Part shown: in pieces, positions 29,754 through 38,714 of the stretch | Layout of the letters: each line of letters opens with the position of its first letter | Position numbering within the stretch: the first letter of the stretch is position 1 | Source: Nitrosomonas aestuarii | GTDB lineage: Bacteria; Pseudomonadota; Gammaproteobacteria; Burkholderiales; Nitrosomonadaceae | DNA length: 64,000 nucleotides | Assembly (NCBI RefSeq): GCF_003046585.1 | Contig: NZ_QAAE01000004.1 | Location: forward strand, 1 to 64,000 | Reading direction: 5' to 3' | The notes under the pieces: generated by a model | The model's database searches: none | Told to the model about the DNA's origin: nothing | The model's input: only the letters and a program-made list of their open reading frames with translations | Translations under genes and position numbers: made by a program

Positions 29754-30191
29754 TTATTTTGTATCTTCATCTTCAATAGCTTCCATCGCTTCTTCACCTG
29801 TTTCCTCTGCGCTCTCACCAAGTTCAGATACGGCGTCCGCAGTCGTATCATATGCATCAGAAGCCGATTCCTGTACCTCTTCAACAGCATCTGAAATCGT
29901 GTCAGTTGCTGATTCTGTTGCATCCTCGGCAGCATCGGCAGCGGCATCATATGTTTCGGAAGTCGATTCCTGGGTATCGTCAACAGCATCCGAGATTGCG
30001 TCGGCTGCTGATTCTGCTGTATCTGAAACAAATTCAGCAGCGTCCGAGGCTGCCTCTTTAGTAGCCTCTATTGCTTCTGAAGTGAATTCGCTCACATCAT
30101 CAGCCACCTGATCTGCGGTTTCTTTGGCGTTATCGCAACCGAAAATTAAAAGTGTTGTGGTTATCAGAAGCATATAGAAAAACTTTTTCAT
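29754..30191 (-). CDS. Highly acidic Ala/Ser/Asp/Glu-repeat lipoprotein
   Basis: A 145-aa predicted lipoprotein. The ATG at 30191 has an excellent GGAGG ribosome site. A signal with lipobox IFGC puts the lipidated Cys at residue 19. The mature protein contains almost no hydrophobic clusters or basic residues. It is a heptad-like string of Ala, Ser, Thr, Asp and Glu with units such as ESAADAISDAVDDTQES, ESATDTISDAVEEVQES, ESASDAYDTTADAVSEL, a repeat of about 30 residues. This predicts an extended amphipathic or disordered rod on the inner face of the envelope. Similar low-complexity acidic lipoproteins exist but function is unknown. The long open frame on the opposite strand is a by-product of the repeat. 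Confidence 0.78.
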   Translation of the reverse strand: MKKFFYMLLITTTLLIFGCDNAKETADQVADDVSEFTSEAIEATKEAASDAAEFVSDTAESAADAISDAVDDTQESTSETYDAAADAAEDATESATDTISDAVEEVQESASDAYDTTADAVSELGESAEETGEEAMEAIEDEDTK

Positions 30192-30500
30192 ATTATTTCC
30201 TCCAAGTGAATACATTGATTAATATTACTATTTATGAATTTGAAAAACAAATTCGTCAGACTTGCCATCATCTTCGGAACATACCGATGTAACAGTATTT
30301 TCTTTGCGTTAATGTGATTTAATCTTGCAATAAATACATTTGGCAATGATTAATAGTATAACCATATGATTTAAAACAATGTTTGTTATAGTATCACATT
30401 ATAATCATATCACACTCAATGCCTATAGTTTTCTAATTGCTTACTCGCGCGCGCACGCAAGTGTTATAACTATATTGCATGCTGGTTGCCATTACCACGA
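30192..30500. other. Intergenic region upstream of the acidic lipoprotein, downstream of norD
   Basis: About 310 bp, AT-rich, no gene supported. It should hold the acidic lipoprotein promoter. An alternating CG tract (CGCGCGCGCACGC) lies at 30446-30458. At 30481-30513, overlapping the norD end, the arms CAACCAGC and GCTGGTTG can form a hairpin that may end the nor transcript. Confidence 0.45.
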
Positions 30501-32450
30501 TCATCCAACCAGCTGCTGATAGATTTTCGGAAGTACATCAGAGAGACGGTCGGGCTGGCCCACGATAGCATAGCCACCCCTTCCAAATAAGTAGGGAAAA
30601 TAATCCTGTGCCTTGCGGTCTATGGTAATCCCGAAAACCGAAAAACCTGCTCTGCGGGCCTCCAGTATGGCCTGTCGAGTATCTTCAATACCGTAACGGC
30701 CTTCATAATAATCCAGATCATTGGGTTTACCATCGCTTAACAGAAGTATCAGGCGATTCCGTTCCGGGCGCTTTTCCAAAAGTTGCCGGGTATGACGCAA
30801 AGCTGCACCCATTCGAGTGTAGTAGCCGGGACGCAGCGCAGCAATGCGTCGCAATACCTGGTTATTGAAAATATCGTTAAAATCTTTTACAGTGGCAATA
30901 CGCACATAGTGCCTTTTGCGTGAAGTGAAGGTGTAAATGGCAAATGCATCCTGGCATGTGGCCAGGCCGGAGGCCAGTGTTACCAGGGCTTCTTTCTCAA
31001 CATCAAGAATACGCCGGCGGTTAACCCAGCTATCGGTAGACAATGAAACATCCACCAGTATGGCTACAGCAAGGTCGCGCGCCTGATGATGCGTCTTTAA
31101 ATAGACCTGATCAGAACTGTTTCCGTTAGCGATATAATCACATTGTGCACGCACCAGCGCGTCCATATCCAGTTCAATGCCATCCAGCTGATAGTGTAAA
31201 ATCTCGCGTTTTGGCCGCAGTGCTTCAAACTGGCGCTGGATTTTACGAAAGCGACGTCTGGCCTGAAGGTCGGGCACCCATAGCGCTTTTTCTTCTTCGG
31301 CATTCTGGAAAATCACCCGACACTGCCGGGGAAGGTAGTCTTTACGCCGATAGTCCCATTCCGGGTATGCAAGTTCAGAAATCAATACAGCCGGATTAAC
31401 ATCATCCGGGGCAAGATCCAGATCAAATTTAAGTTTAGTCGCAGCACGGCGTTGATGCGGACTCAGCGCTATTTCTTCAATCGCTTCAGCGACATCTTTG
31501 GCGGCATCCTCATCGTCATCCTGCACGGCACGATTGACATTGACCATTTCAGACCAGCTGATGAGCTTTTCAAAACGATTCAATAGCAGTGGATCATTCC
31601 GCTCACTTTGTTCAAATTTTTCCCTTCGGCTCTTTTTTTTGCGTGTATCTTCGCTGTCCTGGCCGCTAAGGGTATCACCCGGTTCAGAGGCGTCTGGCTT
31701 CTCGCCTGGTGATACTTTATGCGGATGGATTTTCCCCCACAACGGAACGGGTAGAAAAGTACGGTAGTTATTGGCAGCCCGCCAGCGTTTGAAATCGGCT
31801 ACGGGCAGCGTGATAGCCCGTAAAAAAACTGCACCTAAAGAAGAATCGGGGCAAGTTTTACCCAATATTGCCTGAATCACAGTTTCGACAGCCTGCTCCT
31901 GTTCAGAAAGAGCGTGTGATCGGTCTGGCCGCTGTTTGCGGAACGCTGTACAGAGTTTTTGATAATCCTGAGCAAGACCGGGGTAATCGCCGCATATTTT
32001 AATACAGTTCCAGTAAGCGTTATGTAGAAATGCAAGATCGGTTCGCAATGGATCATCTGACGGTTCTTCAGATGAATCTTCAGCTAAGGCAAAAAATGCG
32101 GCCAGCCAGAAATAAAGCCGCCGGTTTAGAATAGCTGAGGGAAAAAAAGCAATCACTGCCGGTAACAACATACGCTCGGCATTGCATTCGATAGGCGACA
32201 TCGACTCCTGTTCCATACCCAACCGTTGCCATAGTCTCAGTCGGTGCCCTGATGATTGTGGTGTTCCCGCCGCCAACGCTACTCCGGCTGCACCGCCAAG
32301 GCCTCTAAAGAAAACGCCCAGAGAAGTGCGAACCGAATCCAGCGTTATAGCAGCGTCATGATAATAGGGATAGCTATCCGCCTTGCCAACAAGCCGATGC
32401 CAGTAACGGCCAATTTGCTCTTCCAGCTCGACAAATTCCCATAGACTCAC
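30501..32450 (-). CDS. norD: Nitric oxide reductase activation protein NorD (VWA domain)
   Basis: Accessory protein needed to assemble active cytochrome c nitric oxide reductase, thought to work with the AAA+ NorQ. The 649-aa protein starts at GTG. Its C-terminal third is a von Willebrand A domain with the MIDAS motif DVSLSTD (after DLAVAILV) and LILLLSDGKPNDLDYYEGRYG. The middle region has a charged Asp/Glu/Lys linker. It begins 5 bp after norQ, last gene of norCBQD. Confidence 0.95.
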   Translation of the reverse strand: MSLWEFVELEEQIGRYWHRLVGKADSYPYYHDAAITLDSVRTSLGVFFRGLGGAAGVALAAGTPQSSGHRLRLWQRLGMEQESMSPIECNAERMLLPAVIAFFPSAILNRRLYFWLAAFFALAEDSSEEPSDDPLRTDLAFLHNAYWNCIKICGDYPGLAQDYQKLCTAFRKQRPDRSHALSEQEQAVETVIQAILGKTCPDSSLGAVFLRAITLPVADFKRWRAANNYRTFLPVPLWGKIHPHKVSPGEKPDASEPGDTLSGQDSEDTRKKKSRREKFEQSERNDPLLLNRFEKLISWSEMVNVNRAVQDDDEDAAKDVAEAIEEIALSPHQRRAATKLKFDLDLAPDDVNPAVLISELAYPEWDYRRKDYLPRQCRVIFQNAEEEKALWVPDLQARRRFRKIQRQFEALRPKREILHYQLDGIELDMDALVRAQCDYIANGNSSDQVYLKTHHQARDLAVAILVDVSLSTDSWVNRRRILDVEKEALVTLASGLATCQDAFAIYTFTSRKRHYVRIATVKDFNDIFNNQVLRRIAALRPGYYTRMGAALRHTRQLLEKRPERNRLILLLSDGKPNDLDYYEGRYGIEDTRQAILEARRAGFSVFGITIDRKAQDYFPYLFGRGGYAIVGQPDRLSDVLPKIYQQLVG

Positions 32451-32455
32451 TTTGA

Positions 32456-33286
32456 TTAACCGTAAGTCGCGCGTATCAGTTCCAATAGGCCTTGCTTGAC
32501 ATCAACATCATCACATAGTGGTTCCACCAGTGCTGTTTCAGCTGCCTGAAAAGGATCTAACCCACTCTTCATAAGAATAGCGCAATAGACAAGCAGACGG
32601 GTTGATACGACTTCCTCCAGATCAATTTCTTTCAGTTCCCGCAGTCGTTTCGCAAGATTTACCAGAGGAATGCACTGTTTCACAGGCAAACCGCTTTCAG
32701 CTGCTATAATTTCAACTTCCGTTTCAGCTGGTGGAAAGTCAAAACTGATGGATACAAAACGCTGGCGCGTGCTGGGTTTTAGTGACTTGAGAATATTCTG
32801 ATAGCCCGGATTATAAGACACCACCAGCATGAATTCGTCTGGTGCTTGCAAAATTTCTCCGGTACGTTCGAGCGGCAGAATCCGACGGTCATCCGTTAAA
32901 GGATGAAGCACCACCGTCACATCTTTGCGTGCTTCCACAACCTCATCCAGATAACAAATACCACCCTCGCGCACAGCACGCGTCAATGGGCCATCCATCC
33001 ATACAGTCTCGCCACCTTTAAGTAGATAACGCCCTGTCAGGTCTGCCGCAGTCAAGTCGTCGTGGCAAGAGACGGTATGCAACGAACGCCCCAGCCGGGC
33101 TGCCATATGGGATATAAATCGGGTTTTGCCACAACCGGTTGGCCCTTTGATCAGTAAAGGAAGCCGTTGACGATAAGTCATCTCGAATAAAATACATTCA
33201 TTACCAACCGGTCTATAGAATGGCATTTCCGCCAGCATGGACGACGCTGTCGATTCCTGTTGAAACTGGGACGAATTCGTTGTCAA
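32456..33286 (-). CDS. norQ: AAA+ ATPase NorQ (CbbQ/NirQ/NorQ family)
   Basis: MoxR-like AAA+ ATPase that acts with NorD to insert the non-heme iron centre or otherwise activate NorB (established for the family; mechanism partly inferred). Walker A is GPTGCGKT at residues 48-55, Walker B GGICYLDEVVEA, sensor 1 VVSYNPGYQ. Starts at TTG 33286; ATG 33238 would give a start nearer to the family's usual one (YRPVGNEC). Lies 15 bp after norB. Confidence 0.95.
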   Translation of the reverse strand: MTTNSSQFQQESTASSMLAEMPFYRPVGNECILFEMTYRQRLPLLIKGPTGCGKTRFISHMAARLGRSLHTVSCHDDLTAADLTGRYLLKGGETVWMDGPLTRAVREGGICYLDEVVEARKDVTVVLHPLTDDRRILPLERTGEILQAPDEFMLVVSYNPGYQNILKSLKPSTRQRFVSISFDFPPAETEVEIIAAESGLPVKQCIPLVNLAKRLRELKEIDLEEVVSTRLLVYCAILMKSGLDPFQAAETALVEPLCDDVDVKQGLLELIRATYG

Positions 33287-33300
33287 AATTGCGACTGCTA

Positions 33301-34635
33301 TTATGAATACTTTGAAGTCGTTGTTACCTGTTCCTTGACAGGTCCAAGCGCCGAATAAATGAACAGTATTGCACCCAATACAAAAAACACACCCGAACCC
33401 AGCCGGAACCAGTAAAACAATTCAATTTGTGACTGGATTTGCATAAAGCCCATACCGAGCACACGCTGAAGGTGTGTCTGCAAAACACCTGCAAACGCAA
33501 GTGTGAAAGTCATGAATACCATAGCACCAGTCATCAACCAGAAACTCCACATATTCAGAATTTGATTGAATGGCTGTACTCCCCGAAGTGCAGGCAGGGC
33601 ATATGTGAAGAAAGCCAGATTCAGCATCACATAAGCGCCGTAAAAAGCCAGGTGGCCATGCGCAGCCGTCAACTGGGTGCCATGCGTATAGAAATTGATC
33701 GATGGAAAACTGTGCATGAGACCCAGCACCCCGGCGCCGAAGAAAGCCATTATCGGACAACCCAGACTCCAGAGCATCGCCGCTTTATTCGGATGGTCGC
33801 GCCCGCTTCGATAGACAAGATAAAAAGCCCACAAGACCATAGCGAAAAATGGAACCACTTCCAGAATCGAGAAAAAAGCGCCAATCCAGTGCCAGTATTC
33901 CGGCGTGCCAATCCAATAATAGTGATGACCGGTTCCAAGTAGCCCGCTGAAAAGTGAAAAGCCGACAATGACATAAAGCCATTTTTCGATAACTTCACGG
34001 TCAACACCAGTTAATTTAATCAGCAGAAAAGCCAGCATAGCCGCCATGATCAATTCCCAGACACCCTCCACCCAGACATGCACGACCCACCACCAGTACA
34101 GCTTGTCTAATGCCAGATTGTCAGGATTGTAAAAGGCGAACAGAAAAAAAATCAATGCACCCCATAAACCCAGCAGCAGGACAATGGAAACGACAGTTTT
34201 TCGTCCTTTGAGAACAGTCATACTGACATTGTAAATAAATACTATGAAGGCGACAGCCATCAGAACCTTGACCCAAAATGGCTGTTCCAGAAATTCACGG
34301 CCTTCATGGATGCCAAAAAGATAGCCGACCACTGCGGACAGAGCGGCGAATACAAAAATACCCAGTTGCAACCAGGCCAGTTTTGGACTGTGAATTTCGC
34401 ATTCACTTTCTTCGGGAATCAGAAAGTAACTGGCGCCAAAATAACCCAGCAGGAGCCACACCAGAAGTGCATTGGTATGTATCATTCGAATGATATGAAA
34501 AGGTACGGTTTCCGATAGAAAGTTCGGAAAAACATATACGGCGCCGGCCAGCACGCCAGCCAATACCTGTACCAGGAATAAAGCAAGTGCAGCGGCGAAA
34601 TAGGGATAGGCAAGCTTCTGGGTTTGATATTTCAT
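33301..34635 (-). CDS. norB: Nitric oxide reductase large subunit NorB (cNOR)
   Basis: Catalytic membrane subunit that reduces 2 NO to N2O. The 444-aa protein has about 12 hydrophobic helices. Metal ligands appear in order: MIHTNALLVWLLLGYFG (heme b histidine), WWVVHVWVEGVWELI (iron-site His with the conserved glutamates), GHHYYWIG (two iron-site His), and THGTQLTAAHGHLAFYGAY (heme ligands). It is short of the N-terminal quinol-oxidising extension of qNOR, and a norC precedes it, so it is a cytochrome c-type NOR. 43 bp after norC. Confidence 0.96.
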   Translation of the reverse strand: MKYQTQKLAYPYFAAALALFLVQVLAGVLAGAVYVFPNFLSETVPFHIIRMIHTNALLVWLLLGYFGASYFLIPEESECEIHSPKLAWLQLGIFVFAALSAVVGYLFGIHEGREFLEQPFWVKVLMAVAFIVFIYNVSMTVLKGRKTVVSIVLLLGLWGALIFFLFAFYNPDNLALDKLYWWWVVHVWVEGVWELIMAAMLAFLLIKLTGVDREVIEKWLYVIVGFSLFSGLLGTGHHYYWIGTPEYWHWIGAFFSILEVVPFFAMVLWAFYLVYRSGRDHPNKAAMLWSLGCPIMAFFGAGVLGLMHSFPSINFYTHGTQLTAAHGHLAFYGAYVMLNLAFFTYALPALRGVQPFNQILNMWSFWLMTGAMVFMTFTLAFAGVLQTHLQRVLGMGFMQIQSQIELFYWFRLGSGVFFVLGAILFIYSALGPVKEQVTTTSKYS

Positions 34636-34678
34636 TTATGAATCTCCGTGGGCAAACTTTTGCAAATATCTCGAGTAA

Positions 34679-35131
34679 TTAACCGGCATCGTTAGGCGGC
34701 CACCCCAACGTATCAATACGACTTGTCCATTCAAGAAAGTCAATTAAATCATCCAGTTCTTGTTCCGTCAGATTGAATTGGGGCATTTGACGGCGACCCT
34801 GCACGCCTGTCGGCTGCGCGCGCATCCAGGCTTTTAACCCCATACGCGCGCCCGCTGCGTTGTCGCGCCCACCATAGCGAACCCACACATTTCCCAACTC
34901 AGGCGCAAAATAAGCGCCTTCACCGAGCAGCGTATGGCAATTAATGCAGGAATGCCGTTCCCAGATATGTTTTCCTCGGGCAACCGCTTCAGTCAGGGTT
35001 GACTCATCCGTAGAAACATTTTTGATATAGTAATGGCTGTGTACCGTTAAAGCCGTGAAAACCACCAGAAAGAAGATTGAACCGCCATAGAAAATATTGC
35101 GTGCAGCTGACTTGGTTAAATATTCTGCCAT
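34679..35131 (-). CDS. norC: Nitric oxide reductase cytochrome c subunit NorC
   Basis: Membrane-anchored monoheme cytochrome c that passes electrons to NorB. The 150-aa protein has an N-terminal helix (FYGGSIFFLVVFTALTVHSHYY), the heme site C62-I-N-C65-H66 in ERHSCINCHTLLGEGAYFAPELG, and a distal RRQMPQFNLTEQE supplying the axial Met. The ATG follows a near-perfect GGAGGAGG site. First gene of the nor operon. In ammonia oxidisers this enzyme consumes NO generated during ammonia and nitrite metabolism. Confidence 0.96.
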   Translation of the reverse strand: MAEYLTKSAARNIFYGGSIFFLVVFTALTVHSHYYIKNVSTDESTLTEAVARGKHIWERHSCINCHTLLGEGAYFAPELGNVWVRYGGRDNAAGARMGLKAWMRAQPTGVQGRRQMPQFNLTEQELDDLIDFLEWTSRIDTLGWPPNDAG

Positions 35132-35300
35132 ACCTCCTCCCTTTTATAAACGGTTAAAATATCCACATCCATTAAGCATCCATTAGATCTTTATAAACAT
35201 TTAGATAAAGGTTTTTTAGAAGCTATCCAGGATTTAACGCAGGTTATCCGAGATAAAAAGCGGCGATTTTCTCGTTTTTGTTGTAAAGGCAACATCCAGT

Positions 35301-35340
35301 ACTCCCTAGGTAGGTGTCATCCTGTTCCCCTAGCAAGGGT
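35301..35340. promoter_or_regulatory. Candidate palindromic operator upstream of norC
   Basis: About 170-210 bp upstream of norC are ACTCCCTAGGTAGGTG, centred on CCTAGG, and 24 bp later TTCCCCTAGCAAGGGT, two CCCTAG-bearing imperfect palindromes. Their spacing and form resemble sites for LuxR/NarL-type response regulators, but no known consensus is matched in full. Proposed only from symmetry and position. Confidence 0.3.
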
Positions 35341-35405
35341 TTAGCTGTAAACACATTCACGGATGAACGAAAATTTATTTTACAATACGTTACAGTCTTT
35401 GCAAA

Positions 35406-35645
35406 TTATGTTTCCGTAATCATTTTATAAAGGCAATCTTTTAATAAAAGACGTTTCTTTTTTAAATCTTCCAGGTATTCGTCGGATGTATTCTCTACAC
35501 CTTCCTCTATCCGACGTACTTCCCGGTTTACATCATGATATTCCTCAAACATTCGAGAAAAATGCGCATCACTGATTTTCAATTCATGAATCCGATCATG
35601 GTACTCAGGAAATTCATGATGCAAATCATGCTTTTCGGGTATCAT
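35406..35645 (-). CDS. DUF465 / YdcH family small helical protein
   Basis: A protein of about 79 aa (start ATG 35645: MIPEKHDLHHEFPEYHDRIH) with the YdcH-type pattern: an acidic, His-rich N-terminus, HFSRMFEEYHDVNREVRRIEEG in the middle and a Lys-rich second helix (LKKKRLLLKDCLYKMI). It is predicted to fold as a helical hairpin. Function is unknown in the family. It lies upstream of norC on the same strand, 274 bp away, and shares its upstream region with an FNR-like site. Confidence 0.85.
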   Translation of the reverse strand: MIPEKHDLHHEFPEYHDRIHELKISDAHFSRMFEEYHDVNREVRRIEEGVENTSDEYLEDLKKKRLLLKDCLYKMITET

Positions 35646-35959
35646 TTTTTCTTCTCTCTGTTGAACGCTTACGTAATAAAAGCGCATTTACGATAACAAC
35701 AAAACACCTACCCACTTTGTTTGTCATACCTATATCTATAAGCAAATTTTATACCTGCTAACAAAAACCAACCTGATTTAGATCAAACTCGCGTGAAATC
35801 CACATTCAACCCTGCCCTGTCTCCCGGTTGTCGTGTTGGCGTTATGTTACGTGGATTCAACTTATTGCTCAATGCACTTTTCAAATTCCCATTGGATAAT
35901 CCGCAAATCTCGGCTAAACTAGCTGTCTTGATTTTAACTCGCTAACTAGAGGTAAGCCA
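35646..35959. other. Divergent promoter region between DUF465 and DUF2909 genes
   Basis: A 314-bp gap with no gene, bounded by divergent starts. The notable content is the FNR/Crp-type palindrome at 35773-35786 described separately. Confidence 0.5.
35773..35786. promoter_or_regulatory. FNR/DNR-type binding site
   Basis: CTGAT-TTAG-ATCAA matches the TTGAT-N4-ATCAA consensus of FNR/ANR/DNR/NnrR regulators at 9 of 10 fixed positions. It lies 128 bp upstream of the DUF465 start and 174 bp upstream of the DUF2909 start. Its closeness to norCBQD is consistent with an oxygen- or NO-responsive regulator. Confidence 0.5.
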
Positions 35960-36139
35960 TTGAACATTTTAGCAGCGATATTATTTCTCATTATTTTATA
36001 CAGCCTGGGTTCCGCACTTTATTACATGTATAAAGACAGCGGTGATTCAACGCGCATGGTCAAGTCACTCAGTATTCGCATTGGCGTATCAATTCTGCTA
36101 TTCGTTATCATGATGGCCTACAGCTGGTTCAATATGTAA
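35960..36139 (+). CDS. DUF2909 twin-transmembrane protein
   Basis: A short 59-aa gene starting at TTG with AGAGG 7-11 nt upstream. The product is two helices with a short polar turn: MNILAAILFLIILYSLGSAL, then YYMYKDSGDSTRMVKSLSIR, then IGVSILLFVIMMAYSWFNM. This matches the DUF2909/twin-transmembrane family, usually linked to cytochrome oxidase assembly genes (ctaG, coxIII) in betaproteobacteria. Here it stands alone near the nor cluster. Confidence 0.8.
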   Translation: MNILAAILFLIILYSLGSALYYMYKDSGDSTRMVKSLSIRIGVSILLFVIMMAYSWFNM

Positions 36140-36245
36140 CGCCCGGCCAAGTTTAGATTGTTATCAATCACAATTTGACTTTGGCTGATTGCAGACATCC
36201 AGATTCAATCATAAGCTATCTGCTCTCACACGCCGGATTTAAAAC

Positions 36246-37484
36246 TTGATAAAGAAGTCCGTCAGTCATGCAGATGTCATCATAATTGGCGCAGGGGCGG
36301 CAGGAATGATGTGCGCTATAGAGGCCGGCAAACGTGGTCGCTCTGTACTGCTGTTGGATCATTCGCCCAGGCTTGCCGAAAAAATCCGGATATCAGGCGG
36401 GGGGCGGTGTAACTTTACCAACCGGCATACCAAACCCGAGAATTTTCTGTCAAATAACCCACATTTTTGCCGATCGGCACTGGCCCGCTTTACACCGAAC
36501 GATTTTATCGCATTGCTTGAAAAGTATGGTGTACGTTATCACGAGAAGAAACTCGGGCAATTATTTTGTGACAACAGTTCACAACAGATTATCGATTTGT
36601 TAAAAAAAGAATGCGATGCTGCCGGCGTTACCTGGAAAATACCATCCAAAGTATCAGCTGTGAAACAGCTCAATCATGACGATGCAGATCACATAAATAA
36701 TAAGCGGTTTACTATCCAAACCGAAGGTAATACCTTAATTGCACACTCATTGGTAATCGCCACCGGGGGATTGTCAATACCGCAAATTGGCGCCAGCGAT
36801 TTTGGCTACCGGATCGCTCGTCAATTTAACATTCCGGTTACAGCGCTTCGACCGGGGCTGGTAGGTATGACTTTCTCTCAAAATGATTTTTCCTGTTTCA
36901 AGGATATTTCCGGCATCGTGACTGACACCGAAGTCAACTGTCAGAGCGCTTCATTTCGTGAGAACATATTATGGACGCATCGCGGACTTAGCGGCCCAGC
37001 TATTTTGCAGATTTCATCTTACTGGAGGCCTGGTACAGCCATCCATATCAATCTGCTTCCGCAGCAAGCATTGATGGATATTTTTCATACAAAAAAACAA
37101 AGCGATCAACTGTTATCTAATCTGCTCGCCAACTACTTACCCAGACGTCTTGTACATGCCTGGTGCGATATGATGCTGACTCAGCTGTCCTTATCGCACT
37201 TGTCCAACAAACCGGTCAGACAGTTTCGTGATAGCACACTGAAGCGAATTGCCGAAAAGATACATGACTGGCAAGTCGTTCCCAGTGGCACAGTGGGTTA
37301 TAAAAAAGCCGAGGTGACGGTGGGCGGCGTTGATACCCATGCATTATCTTCCAAAACGATGGAAGCCACGCAAGTACCCGGACTTTACTTTATTGGTGAA
37401 GTTGTTGATGTTACCGGACAATTGGGTGGTTTCAATTTTCAATGGGCCTGGTCATCCGGCTATGCTGCCGGCCAAGCGGTGTAG
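36246..37484 (+). CDS. NAD(P)/FAD-dependent oxidoreductase, BaiN/HI0933 (YhiN) family
   Basis: Flavoprotein of unknown substrate. The 412-aa protein begins at TTG; the Rossmann FAD motif is VIIIGAGAAGMMCAIEAGKRG at residues 11-31, then KIRISGGGRCNFTN (a family hallmark), LVIATGGLSIPQIGASDFGY and the C-terminal VPGLYFIGEVVDVTGQLGGFNFQWAWSSG. The family is widespread and mostly uncharacterised. Transcribed alone. Confidence 0.92.
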   Translation: MIKKSVSHADVIIIGAGAAGMMCAIEAGKRGRSVLLLDHSPRLAEKIRISGGGRCNFTNRHTKPENFLSNNPHFCRSALARFTPNDFIALLEKYGVRYHEKKLGQLFCDNSSQQIIDLLKKECDAAGVTWKIPSKVSAVKQLNHDDADHINNKRFTIQTEGNTLIAHSLVIATGGLSIPQIGASDFGYRIARQFNIPVTALRPGLVGMTFSQNDFSCFKDISGIVTDTEVNCQSASFRENILWTHRGLSGPAILQISSYWRPGTAIHINLLPQQALMDIFHTKKQSDQLLSNLLANYLPRRLVHAWCDMMLTQLSLSHLSNKPVRQFRDSTLKRIAEKIHDWQVVPSGTVGYKKAEVTVGGVDTHALSSKTMEATQVPGLYFIGEVVDVTGQLGGFNFQWAWSSGYAAGQAV

Positions 37485-37530
37485 ACAACATCCTGTCTGA
37501 CCAGACAAAAATGAAAAAGCCGACAGATTG

Positions 37531-38289
37531 TCAAGTCGCAATCATTCCTTTCTCATAACACAAGGGATCAAATTCAAACACAATGGATGGATCATAAATC
37601 AGCTTTTCCTTTTGTTTGCCCTGATAATCCACATGACTTAAAAAATGTTTAATGACATTGATGCGGGTACTTTTTTTGTTATCGCAGTGCGCGATATACC
37701 ACGGCGCGTATACAAAATGGGTTTTTACGAACATAATATCCCTGGCCTCTGAATACGCGTGCCACATGGTTTGCGCTTTTTTGTCGATAGGACTTATTTT
37801 CCACTGTTTGAGCGGACTTTCCCTGCGCGCTTTGAGCCGTTTCTTCTGTTCCTGTTTTGAGATATCAAGATAGTACTTAAAAAAAATGAAATCAGCCTGT
37901 GTCAGCAGATGTTCAAAATTACCAACCTCATCCATAAATTTTTGGCATTCGCGGTCGTTGCAAAAATTCATTACCCGTTCGACACCGGCACGGTTATACC
38001 AGCTGCGGTTAAAGAACACGATTTCTCCCGCAACCGGCAAAAACGGCGCGAATCGCTGAAAATACCACGCACTCTTCTCACGATCTGAAGGTATCCCCAG
38101 TGCGACGGTACGTGCTTCTCTTGGACTGAGATGTTCTCTGAAACGCTTGATGATGCCATCCTTACCGGCCGCATCCCTTCCTTCAAAAAGAAGGCAGACC
38201 TTCTTTTCCTGTTCAATCACGCTTTTGTGAAACTTCACTAGCTCTACCTGCAGCGTGTACAGCTCTTTTTTATAAGTTTTGTTATCCAT
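37531..38289 (-). CDS. ppk2: Polyphosphate kinase 2
   Basis: Transfers phosphate between polyphosphate and nucleotides. The 252-aa single-domain protein has Walker A EGRDAAGKDG at about residues 36-45, Walker B-like IVFFNRSWYNRAGVERVM, and the lid motif HAYSEARDIMFVKTHFVYAPW. PPK2 subclass (GDP, ADP or AMP preference) cannot be read confidently. It is followed upstream by ychJ on the same strand with a 29-bp gap, possibly an operon. Confidence 0.93.
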   Translation of the reverse strand: MDNKTYKKELYTLQVELVKFHKSVIEQEKKVCLLFEGRDAAGKDGIIKRFREHLSPREARTVALGIPSDREKSAWYFQRFAPFLPVAGEIVFFNRSWYNRAGVERVMNFCNDRECQKFMDEVGNFEHLLTQADFIFFKYYLDISKQEQKKRLKARRESPLKQWKISPIDKKAQTMWHAYSEARDIMFVKTHFVYAPWYIAHCDNKKSTRINVIKHFLSHVDYQGKQKEKLIYDPSIVFEFDPLCYEKGMIAT

Positions 38290-38318
38290 CGTGCCTATCT
38301 CTATCGCATCCCGATATT

Positions 38319-38714
38319 TTAAATAATATCACCATCCACATAAAACCACCGCCCGTTGTCACAAACAAAACGACTAATTTCATGCAAACGATAGGCACGC
38401 CCACCCACTTTGTAACGCGCCACAAATTCAACAATTGCATCTTTGGGCGTCAATTGCTCATGACGCTTCACAGCTAGCCCCAGCCATTGATCGTGTGATT
38501 GATCAGCCAATTCAAGTGAGACTGGACGCGTACTGCAATGCCAGGTTGCCAGAAGATAATCTTCACGTTTCAATGTATACGCCGCATAACGCGAGCGCAT
38601 TAAAATTTCAGCTGTTGCAGGTACTTTGGCGTTATCCAGATAGCTGCCGCAGCAATCGGAATATGCTTTGTGACCGCCGCACGGACAACCTTTTAATTTT
38701 GGTTTCACCTTCAT
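38319..38714 (-). CDS. YchJ family SEC-C motif protein
   Basis: A 131-aa protein with an N-terminal SEC-C zinc motif (CPCGGHKAYSDCCGSYL, residues 10-26) followed by the YchJ/UPF0225 NTF2-like domain (TAEILMRSRYAAYTLKREDYLLATWH; EFVARYKVGGRAYRLHEISRF). Function is unknown; single-domain YchJ proteins are common. Divergent from dinB. Confidence 0.92.
   Translation of the reverse strand: MKVKPKLKGCPCGGHKAYSDCCGSYLDNAKVPATAEILMRSRYAAYTLKREDYLLATWHCSTRPVSLELADQSHDQWLGLAVKRHEQLTPKDAIVEFVARYKVGGRAYRLHEISRFVCDNGRWFYVDGDII

Noticed and set aside
29701-30111. A 136-codon plus-strand frame rich in Ser, Ala and Val
   Set aside because: It is the antisense reading of the periodic acidic lipoprotein; the repeat composition keeps both strands open.
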